Source: UBA6952 sp045562575
Lineage (GTDB): Bacteria > Chloroflexota > Dehalococcoidia > Lucifugimonadales > UBA6952
DNA: 10,622 nucleotides
Reading direction: 5' to 3'
Assembly: GCA_045562575.1 (NCBI GenBank)
Contig: JBJKVQ010000010.1
Span: 1 to 10,622, forward strand
A program made the translations under genes and the position numbers. Within the stretch, counting starts at the first letter, position 1. Each line of letters begins with the position of its first letter. The notes under the pieces are model-generated. The model was not told the origin of the DNA. It ran no database searches and was given only the letters and a program-made list of their open reading frames with translations. This document shows positions 1-5,340 of this stretch, piece after piece.

Positions 1-581
1 CTCAATTTTTCATCATTCTCTCCAGAAGGTTCAAAAGTACCTCTATGTCCACCAGCTTCTATACCTTGAGCTATTATAAAATCGGCACCACAGTTTTCTA
101 TAGATTTTGCCTCACTCACACTGGTAGCTGTTACCCCAATTAACATATTAAAAGAGTGTGCTTTCTCTATTATATATTGAGGTGGTATACCAAAATGGAA
201 TGTTAGCAATTCTGGCTTATATTTCCATATAGGATCAATTTGCTTCTCGAGATCGGGGTAAAATGGAGGTGCTGGGATACTGTATTGTATATCTTTATTT
301 ATAGGAAGTGTTTGTAAAGCTTGAATGGCTTTTTGATAGTCACTTCCAGATGGTCTTTGCGGTTCGGTAAATATAAATAAATTTGCATTGATTGGGTTTT
401 TTGTAAGTTTTCTAGCTTCGTTCAAGTCTGAGTCTATTTTTTCACTATTACTATAGGCAAACCCAAAACTACCTATCGCACCAGAATTAGAAACTGCAGC
501 AACTAGTTTTGGATTTGTTACTCCAGCCATCGGGGCTTGAATTATAGGTGCATTATTGTTCAATAAATCTACAATGTTCAT
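1..581 (-). CDS. Nitronate monooxygenase family flavoprotein (5' part, runs off the left edge)
   Basis: The first 193 residues are visible; the C-terminus lies beyond base 1. The family (2-nitropropane dioxygenase-like, FMN-dependent TIM barrel, cytosolic) oxidises alkyl nitronates such as propionate-3-nitronate. Two family signatures are seen: APMAGVTNPKL near residues 16-26, where the N-terminal strand contacts FMN, and AQGIEAGGHRG at about 171-181. In the second, His179 matches the conserved catalytic His and the GG phosphate-binding turn. Many proteins of this fold are annotated by similarity only, so the substrate is uncertain. Start: ATG at 579-581 sits 13 nt after GGGG (595-598), which is long. 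An in-frame TTG at 585-587 is 7 nt from the same site and may be the real start, adding two residues. The gene is divergent from the lipoprotein gene, with a repeat-rich 330-bp region between them. Confidence 0.88.
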   Translation of the reverse strand, partial: MNIVDLLNNNAPIIQAPMAGVTNPKLVAAVSNSGAIGSFGFAYSNSEKIDSDLNEARKLTKNPINANLFIFTEPQRPSGSDYQKAIQALQTLPINKDIQYSIPAPPFYPDLEKQIDPIWKYKPELLTFHFGIPPQYIIEKAHSFNMLIGVTATSVSEAKSIENCGADFIIAQGIEAGGHRGTFEPSGENDEKL

Positions 582-728
582 ACCCAATTTCTTTCCCCTT
601 TGCTATTCTCACTTTATAAGGATTTTTCTAGCGTAATTTTATCATATATTAGGTATATGAACTGTGTTTAGATTTCAATTCTCATATATCAAATCTTTAC
701 TTATATAGATAATTAACCTATACTGCGA

Positions 729-796
729 TGTCCAATGTTTTTGTTTGGGAACGTTCGACACATATACATATGTGTTTACAAAGAGAACGTTGGACA
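729..796. repeat. Three-copy GAACGTTSGACA-type repeat with nested inverted repeats
   Basis: Seen directly: GGGAACGTTCGACA (747-760) and GAGAACGTTGGACA (783-796) are direct copies matching at 12 of 14 positions. A third, inverted copy TGTCCAATGTT lies at 729-739 and pairs with AACGTTGGACA (786-796), with one G-U-type mismatch in 11. Between the copies is a perfect 7-bp inverted repeat, ACACATA (758-764) and TATGTGT (769-775), around a 4-nt loop; GAACGTTC (749-756) is itself a palindrome. The cluster could bind a dimeric regulator serving either divergent gene, or it could extrude as a structured element. No regulator gene is in the window, so the function is inference. Confidence 0.6.
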
Positions 797-885
797 ACCA
801 CAATTTTCATTAAGATTAACTTGCTACTTATATCCTAATTTCAACCGTCCTACACTAGAATCCAAATTCATTAGCAATCCTGTTC

Positions 886-891
886 TATAAT
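886..891 (+). promoter_or_regulatory. Candidate -10 box (TATAAT) of the lipoprotein gene
   Basis: A perfect TATAAT lies 20 nt before the lipoprotein start, so the transcript would begin near 898, just ahead of the ribosome binding site. I see no good -35 hexamer at 16-18 nt spacing, so an activator or a weak promoter is implied if it is used. Confidence 0.4.
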
Positions 892-911
892 TCTTCTCTA
901 AGAGGTGGAGT

Positions 912-1295
912 ATGAAGAATCTAATAGTTATATCTTGTGTGATTTTTATACTGATTGCTTGTAATAGATCGTCAAATAATACTTTTTCTTCTTGCATAGA
1001 TCTTTCAAATAAACTTAAGAGTTTGCCTATTACTGAACAAAATATAATTTCTCCTCAAAATACTGATTTACCTAAAGATTCAATTACCTTAGATATTTAT
1101 GAGATTATTGACCAATATGATAGTAATATTCCATCGTTGAAAATAGCTGAAAGAATAATCAGTTGCAAAGGAAAAGCCAAACTTTCTGAAGGAAATTATC
1201 CGGTAGAATTTTATTTATTATTAGAGGATAAAGATGAATTTATAGTTGTAGAATCACAAGGTAAACGTAAATGGATTTTTAAATGGAAGATTTAA
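912..1295 (+). CDS. Small predicted lipoprotein of unknown function
   Basis: A 127-residue exported protein. Residues 1-16 form a signal peptide (MKN, then a hydrophobic stretch) ending in a lipobox L14-I15-A16-C17, so Cys17 should be lipidated and the mature 111-residue protein anchored to a membrane. The mature part begins with a Ser/Asn-rich linker. Two more cysteines (Cys28 and Cys85) could form a disulfide outside the cytoplasm. The C-terminal third (about 82-127) alternates hydrophobic and charged residues as in a small beta-sheet domain, and includes a C-x-G-x-A-x-x-S-x-G pattern followed by an acidic turn. I do not recognise a named family. The start is firm: GAGG (902-905) lies 6 nt before the ATG. 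The gene is followed by 130 bp containing a separate promoter for the permease gene, so the two are probably not strictly co-transcribed. Confidence 0.75.
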   Translation: MKNLIVISCVIFILIACNRSSNNTFSSCIDLSNKLKSLPITEQNIISPQNTDLPKDSITLDIYEIIDQYDSNIPSLKIAERIISCKGKAKLSEGNYPVEFYLLLEDKDEFIVVESQGKRKWIFKWKI

Positions 1296-1353
1296 TAAAG
1301 TTTAAAAAAAGCTCTTAAGTTTATTTTAGTGATTTTTTAGATGAATGTAATAC

Positions 1354-1371
1354 TGCTATATAAGCATTTTT
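1354..1371 (+). terminator. Weak hairpin plus T-run, possible terminator of the lipoprotein gene
   Basis: TGCT (1354-1357) pairs with AGCA (1363-1366) around a 5-nt loop and is followed by five T residues (1367-1371). The stem is only 4 bp, so this is a marginal terminator; it overlaps the region upstream of the next promoter. Confidence 0.2.
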
Positions 1372-1386
1372 GTAGCAATGTACTCA

Positions 1387-1395
1387 TGCTATAAT
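1387..1395 (+). promoter_or_regulatory. Extended -10 promoter (TGCTATAAT) for the TauE-like gene
   Basis: The TGn extension (1387-1389) is followed by a perfect TATAAT (1390-1395), the arrangement that lets sigma-70 promoters work with a poor -35. Only TTTTTG (1367-1372) lies at 17-nt spacing. Transcription would start near 1402, leaving a leader of about 30-40 nt that includes the AAGGAG site at 1429-1434. A partial second copy, TGCTATATA, lies 33 bp upstream (1354-1362). Confidence 0.55.
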
Positions 1396-1425
1396 CCTTC
1401 GCAGAAGAGTTGAATTATAAACTAG

Positions 1426-2190
1426 TTGAAGGAGAAGATTATAACTTATCTTGATATAGGAATCCTTTCGGTATCTTCATTTGTCACGTCAGCATTAACT
1501 GCTGTTGTAGGCGCTGGTGGGGGAACAGCTCTAATTGCTATTATGCTACAAATAATGCATCCATCAATTGCAATTCCAATACATGGAATACAACAACTTA
1601 GCTCAAACACAACAAGAGTTTTGTTGTTTTGGAAAGATATGTCATGGCCTATCATATTTCGATTCTCTTTATTAATGCCAATAGGTGTTTGGATGGGGTT
1701 AAAAGTTTTTCAAGAATTACCTGTAGAAATTATTCAAATTTTAATCGGGTCTTTTATTTTATTTTCCCTCATTATTCAGCAAATAGGTAGAAATAGAAAT
1801 AAAGATTTCCCTTATTGGGGATTTTATCCATTAGGATTAATTACAGGTGCCTTAAATATGTTAGTTGGAGTCATTGCTCCAATTCTTGGGGTACTTGTGA
1901 TAAGAAAAGAATTATCTAAAGAATCAATTGTTGGTACTCTAGGTTTTTTTGGATTTATAGGGAATCTACTAAAAATCATTGGATTTACTATAGTTGGTTT
2001 TAGTTTTATGAAATATTCATTAGCTATAATTTGTGTAATACCTTCAGGTATTATTGGGACTTATGTAGGACGGGTAGGATTAAGCAAATTAAACGAAAAA
2101 TATTTTCTAATATTATTTAGGATTGTCCTTATTCTATTAGCAATAAAGCTTATTACTATTGATGGGTTAAAATTACATAATTTAATATAA
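1426..2190 (+). CDS. TauE/SafE-family membrane permease (sulfite exporter-like)
   Basis: A polytopic inner-membrane protein of up to 254 residues, normal for the TauE/SafE family (PF01925). Members move sulfite, sulfonates or other organic anions, often outward; the substrate here cannot be told. The internal duplication typical of the family is visible: a glycine-rich GAGGGTALIAIML at about residues 29-41 in the first half, and NMLVGVIAPILGV at about 144-156 in the second. I count about seven or eight hydrophobic segments. The start is problematic. The only canonical in-frame start is TTG at 1426, but the good Shine-Dalgarno AAGGAG (1429-1434) lies inside it and points at ATA (1441, 6 nt after GGAG) or ATT (1438). 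The real protein may therefore start 4-5 residues later on a non-canonical codon. No regulator or sulfur-metabolism gene is adjacent. Confidence 0.85.
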   Translation: MKEKIITYLDIGILSVSSFVTSALTAVVGAGGGTALIAIMLQIMHPSIAIPIHGIQQLSSNTTRVLLFWKDMSWPIIFRFSLLMPIGVWMGLKVFQELPVEIIQILIGSFILFSLIIQQIGRNRNKDFPYWGFYPLGLITGALNMLVGVIAPILGVLVIRKELSKESIVGTLGFFGFIGNLLKIIGFTIVGFSFMKYSLAIICVIPSGIIGTYVGRVGLSKLNEKYFLILFRIVLILLAIKLITIDGLKLHNLI

Positions 2191-2257
2191 AATCCTTTTT
2201 CGAAAAATTATATTAAAAAAGATTACCCTAAATTACAAAATCAAAATCTCAGGGCTT

Positions 2258-2276
2258 AATGCTTATGGCATTTTTT
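2258..2276 (+). terminator. Possible intrinsic terminator after the TauE-like gene
   Basis: AATGC (2258-2262) and GCATT (2268-2272) form a 5-bp stem with a 5-nt loop, followed by further T residues (2273-2276). It lies 68 bp after the permease stop codon and between convergent genes, a plausible place for a terminator. The stem is short and AT-rich, so confidence is low. Confidence 0.3.
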
Positions 2277-2340
2277 ATATTACCTAGGAATGCATCAGAA
2301 GATAGGATTTGAATCTAATATTAACTGCTTGATTAAGAGG

Positions 2341-2354
2341 TAACTGATTAGTTA
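2341..2354. repeat. Short perfect inverted repeat TAACT-GATT-AGTTA
   Basis: A 5-bp perfect inverted repeat with a 4-nt loop lies just beyond the 3' end of the alkyltransferase-like gene. It has no T-run and may be chance in such AT-rich sequence. Confidence 0.2.
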
Positions 2355-2370
2355 ATGAGCAACACTATAA

Positions 2371-2670
2371 CTATATGTAAAAAAAACCATAAATTTCAAA
2401 GCTTACAAGGTCTTTTATATCAAATTTGATACCTTCAGATTCTAGCATTTCTCGTTGAGTTACTTCACTTAATCTATTTCTTCGTATACTTATTTTACCT
2501 TCAGAATTTATGACTCGGTGCCAAGGTACATCATATTCATCTGGGCAAGAACTTAGTGCGTACCCAACAAGACGTGGTGTACATCCATTAATACGAGTAG
2601 AAATCTGTCCGTATGAAGCTACATGACCATAGGGAATTTGTTTAACAATTTTATAAATTTGTTCATACAT
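2371..2670 (-). CDS. Alkyltransferase-like protein (ATL), MGMT-related DNA base-damage sensor
   Basis: A 99-residue protein matching the C-terminal DNA-binding domain of O6-methylguanine-DNA methyltransferase. Visible landmarks are VASYGQIS (17-24, helix-turn-helix region with the conserved Tyr20), PRLVG (32-36, with the Arg finger Arg33 that flips the damaged base) and VPWHRVI (48-54). In true methyltransferases the last motif is PCHR with the acceptor Cys; here it is PWHR, with Trp50 in its place. This is the hallmark of ATL proteins (E. coli YbaZ, S. pombe Atl1). They cannot remove the alkyl group but bind O6-alkylguanine tightly and pass it to nucleotide excision repair. The length fits the family. 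I see no clear ribosome binding site before the ATG. Its 5' end faces the MFS gene across 94 bp, most of which holds a leader ORF of that gene. Confidence 0.9.
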   Translation of the reverse strand: MYEQIYKIVKQIPYGHVASYGQISTRINGCTPRLVGYALSSCPDEYDVPWHRVINSEGKISIRRNRLSEVTQREMLESEGIKFDIKDLVSFEIYGFFYI

Positions 2671-2705
2671 ATTTGTAATTATATTACGGTTACTGGTATT
2701 GTTGC

Positions 2706-2711
2706 AGGGAG
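2706..2711 (+). promoter_or_regulatory. Shine-Dalgarno AGGGAG serving the leader ORF
   Basis: AGGGAG lies 6 nt before the ATG at 2718, which is optimal spacing. It is the only good ribosome binding site in the 94-bp gap ahead of the MFS gene, whose own start codons at 2759 and 2765 are preceded only by A/T-rich sequence. Confidence 0.6.
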
Positions 2712-2717
2712 TGGATT

Positions 2718-2768
2718 ATGTTTCCAATTGAGATATTAACTAATTTTAAATATTTAGAATGCTTATGA
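2718..2768 (+). CDS. 16-codon leader ORF overlapping the MFS start (translational coupling)
   Basis: It encodes MFPIEILTNFKYLECL and ends with TGA at 2766-2768. That stop overlaps the ATG at 2765-2767 of the MFS gene as ATGA, the classic termination-reinitiation junction. It has an optimal Shine-Dalgarno (2706-2711), while the MFS start has none, so ribosomes probably reach the MFS gene by finishing this leader. The peptide has no run of one amino acid that would suggest attenuation. It could be a plain coupling device, an uncharacterised regulatory leader, or chance, since ORFs this short are common. The coincidence of a good ribosome site and an exact ATGA overlap argues against chance. Confidence 0.5.
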   Translation: MFPIEILTNFKYLECL

Positions 2769-4003
2769 TTGAAAAAAAATCTCTTTTTCTTGGTTGGTGG
2801 GTCGTGTTTGGATCATTCCTTTCTAATGCGATGTATTCTGTTACCGGGCTCGTAGCAATCGGATTATTTATTGAACCAATGTCGTCTTCATTAAATTGGT
2901 CTGTAGCAAGTATTTCTGTAGGAATTGCATTAAGACAAATTGCAGGTACAATAGTTGGTCCACTACTTGGACCTAGGGTTGATAAGACCGAACCTAAAAA
3001 ACTATTCTTTATTTCAACTTTCATTACAGGTATTTCAACTATTGTTTTGGGATTTATAACAAATGTATGGGTTTTTTACATGGTTTATGGTGTTATTGGT
3101 GCAATTGCAATTACAGGGATAAGTAATTTAGTTACAGGTACGGTGATATCAAAATGGTTTATCAAATCACGAGGGAGAGCCTTAGGTTTTTCTGATTTGG
3201 GAAGTTCAGTAGGAGTGATAATATTAATACCAGTTATAAATATTATTATTACCTCACATTCTTGGGAGTTAGCTTGGATATCTTTAGGATTATTGCATTT
3301 AATTATCATGACTCCAGTAGCTTTTTTAATGAAAAGACAACCAGAGGACTATGGGTTATTACCTGACAATGAGATAAGTGTAGAACATGACTTAATAACT
3401 AACGATTCTAAATCAGATACAGTAGTATGGACTGCTAAAGAGGCGATTAAAACTTATCAATTTTGGATTATTATTCTTGCTTTTGGATTAAGTAATATAT
3501 CTGTTATGGCCATACTAACTCATCAAATTAATCATATTGTTCATCAAGGATTTTCTTCGACACAAGCAGCTCTAATAATATCTTTATGGGCTATTTTTGC
3601 AGGTTTTGCCCGAGTTCTATTTGGATTTCTCTTAGAAAGGATTTCTGTTAGATACCTATCATTTATTGTAATGATAGGTAGTGCATTAGGAACTTACTTT
3701 TTACTTATCGGCAATTCTTTAGAATTGTTATATTGTTTTGCAATTATTTATGGATTATTTAGAGGTGCAATTGTATTGATGTCTATAATTATATGGGCTG
3801 ATTATTATGGACGTACTAATCTTGGGGCTATTAGAGGATTGACTACCCCCTTTAATATTATTTCTTTATCAATAGGGCCAGTAGCAGCTGGTTATTTTTA
3901 TGATCAACTCGGATCATACGACATGATTTTTTCTGTGTTTATTTTGCTTTATGTTATATCAGGGGTATTAATATTATTTACTCATTCTCCAAAAAAGAAA
4001 TAA
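2765..4003 (+). CDS. MFS transporter, oxalate/formate antiporter- or monocarboxylate-transporter-like
   Basis: About 412 residues with twelve predicted membrane segments in two six-helix halves joined by a hydrophilic loop (about 189-233). The N-terminal FLGWWVVFGSF (about 8-18), the stretch KWFIKSRGRALGFSDLGSSV after helix 4 (about 131-150) and KRQPEDYGLLPD at the start of the central loop are typical of the OFA/MCT branch of the major facilitator superfamily. Members of that branch carry small carboxylates, often with protons. The substrate is unknown. An ATG at 2759 would add two residues, but the ATG at 2765 overlaps the leader ORF stop and is preferred. Neither has a Shine-Dalgarno. The C-terminus ends in a basic PKKK tail. 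The gene converges with the next transporter gene; 30 bp separate their stop codons, with a T8 run but no clear hairpin. Confidence 0.88.
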   Translation: MIEKKSLFLGWWVVFGSFLSNAMYSVTGLVAIGLFIEPMSSSLNWSVASISVGIALRQIAGTIVGPLLGPRVDKTEPKKLFFISTFITGISTIVLGFITNVWVFYMVYGVIGAIAITGISNLVTGTVISKWFIKSRGRALGFSDLGSSVGVIILIPVINIIITSHSWELAWISLGLLHLIIMTPVAFLMKRQPEDYGLLPDNEISVEHDLITNDSKSDTVVWTAKEAIKTYQFWIIILAFGLSNISVMAILTHQINHIVHQGFSSTQAALIISLWAIFAGFARVLFGFLLERISVRYLSFIVMIGSALGTYFLLIGNSLELLYCFAIIYGLFRGAIVLMSIIIWADYYGRTNLGAIRGLTTPFNIISLSIGPVAAGYFYDQLGSYDMIFSVFILLYVISGVLILFTHSPKKK

Positions 4004-4033
4004 ATAGTTCAAAGTGTTTTTTTTCAAAATGAG

Positions 4034-5305
4034 TTAGTGAAATCGTCTCATAGATCCAAAAACACTAAAAAAGATTAAACTAATAATACCGTATAAAATA
4101 CCACCAATTAGAACAGCATCGGCTGCCCCACTCATTGCATTTCCCCCTAAGGAAATTGTACCAACATAAATTTGGTTATGTGTTAAATATTCTGCGATAG
4201 AACCCATAATTAATGTTCCAATCCATGTGGTACCTTGAACAGTAGTTTCGAAACTTAGTACACGTCCTCTTAATTCATTTGGTGTTAATAGTTGCATTGC
4301 AATCATTCGCATACTCCTAAACATCATTTGTGACATTCCCATGAAGAATACGAGTATTAAAGAAAGCATAAATATTTCAGAACGGGAAAAAGCTAGTATG
4401 ACTAACGTATTCGCCATTGCAACAAAAAATAGCAAATATCCTCTATGTTTAAACTCGCTTAGCATAACAACTATAAGTGCGCCTATAGATGTACCAATAG
4501 TAGATGCAGTCATGATATAACCTAACCCAGAAGCTCCAACCCCTAAAATTGCGTCGGCAAATATAGGTAATAAGAACATAGCAGCACTACCAACCATAGC
4601 GAAGGCAAATCCGATAGCAATTAACCCTAATAATACTTTTTCACGCCAAACATGTTTAAACCCTTCAAAGAAGGGATATTTTATTTTTTTCGAATCTTGT
4701 TTTAGTTTTTGTTCTTCAGGATTCCATTTTAGTAAAAATATTGTAATTGCAGTAAAAAGTTGACCGATAGTTGTTAATATAAACAACCAACCTGTTCCAA
4801 TAATTGCTATGAGGAGTCCACCCAAAGCAGGGCCCGCCACTCTTGGCCACGTCTCAGCTATATTATCCAATGCAACAGCATTTGGTAATTGTTTTTTTGT
4901 TACGATACTTCCGAGTATTGCTTGATGTCCTGGTCTTCCTATTGATTGGATGACACCACTCATAACTGAAGAGACAACAAAGTGCCACCATTCAATTATT
5001 TCAAAATAAACTAATGAGGCAACAACTCCCCATAGTATTGTTAAAGATACTTCAGTATATTTTAACAGTTTCTTTCTATCTACTTTGTCAGCTAGAAATC
5101 CACCAACAAATGGCATAAATAACATTGGCCATGCCAAGGAAGATGTTACAAATCCCAAAAGAAATGGCGATTTACTGATTTCCCAAACAATCCAAGCCCT
5201 TAGAAACACGCGCATTTGTCGCGCCATATTTGATGTAACTCTACCTGCCCAAAGAAGTCTAAAGTTTGGGTTTTCGAAAGCCGTTATTTTATCCCGAAAT
5301 GTAAT
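4034..5305 (-). CDS. MFS transporter of the enterobactin-exporter-like (MFS_3) group
   Basis: A twelve-helix major facilitator protein of about 423 residues with the extended start used here. Visible are FRLLWAGR (15-22) before helix 1, the GGFLADKVDRKK loop-2/3 motif (68-79), NAVALDN (142-148) and GPALGG (158-163). Together these are characteristic of the EntS-like group, mostly drug or siderophore exporters. The substrate is unknown. The first ATG, at 5225-5227, would cut off the conserved FRLLWAGR segment and part of helix 1. The frame stays open upstream, and a strong GGAGG (5312-5316) lies 6 nt before an in-frame ATT at 5303-5305, which I take as the likely start. An ATG at 5308-5310 is out of frame and only 1 nt from the GGAGG; a frameshift or assembly error there is the alternative. 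It lies 35 bp after the CoA-ligase alpha gene and is probably in its operon. Confidence 0.85.
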   Translation of the reverse strand: MTFRDKITAFENPNFRLLWAGRVTSNMARQMRVFLRAWIVWEISKSPFLLGFVTSSLAWPMLFMPFVGGFLADKVDRKKLLKYTEVSLTILWGVVASLVYFEIIEWWHFVVSSVMSGVIQSIGRPGHQAILGSIVTKKQLPNAVALDNIAETWPRVAGPALGGLLIAIIGTGWLFILTTIGQLFTAITIFLLKWNPEEQKLKQDSKKIKYPFFEGFKHVWREKVLLGLIAIGFAFAMVGSAAMFLLPIFADAILGVGASGLGYIMTASTIGTSIGALIVVMLSEFKHRGYLLFFVAMANTLVILAFSRSEIFMLSLILVFFMGMSQMMFRSMRMIAMQLLTPNELRGRVLSFETTVQGTTWIGTLIMGSIAEYLTHNQIYVGTISLGGNAMSGAADAVLIGGILYGIISLIFFSVFGSMRRFH

Positions 5306-5340
5306 GCCATTCCTCCAATTGAATTATGGGATGCTGAATA

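Larger units (their letters stand above)
582..911. other. Intergenic region between divergent genes, with repeat cluster
   Basis: This 330-bp non-coding stretch separates the nitronate monooxygenase (-) from the lipoprotein (+). I find no open reading frame of useful length in it. It holds the repeat/palindrome cluster at 729-796, a perfect TATAAT at 886-891 just ahead of the lipoprotein, and AT-rich sequence with two similar TCATATAT elements near 641-650 and 692-700. No tRNA-like or rRNA-like sequence is seen. Confidence 0.7.

Noticed and set aside
747..796. GAACGTTC-type sites as a LexA/SOS box
   Set aside because: The Gram-positive LexA box needs GAAC and GTTC separated by four bases; here they abut. 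No SOS gene is adjacent.
2290..2360. A T-loop-like TTCAAAT on the minus strand near 2306-2312, suggesting a tRNA
   Set aside because: The T stem pairs at only three of five positions, and no matching anticodon or acceptor stem could be found at the right spacing.
3085..3309. Open frame antisense to the OFA-like MFS gene, and similar antisense frames at 1446-1655, 2746-3024, 5852-6154, 7625-7936, 8237-8521 and 9506-9736
   Set aside because: All lie fully opposite or nearly opposite well-supported genes, show no family motif or ribosome site of note, and have the composition expected of the complement of membrane-protein or conserved coding sequence.
4004..4033. T8 run between the convergent MFS genes as an intrinsic terminator
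   Set aside because: The T-run is present, but no stem of useful length precedes it on either strand.
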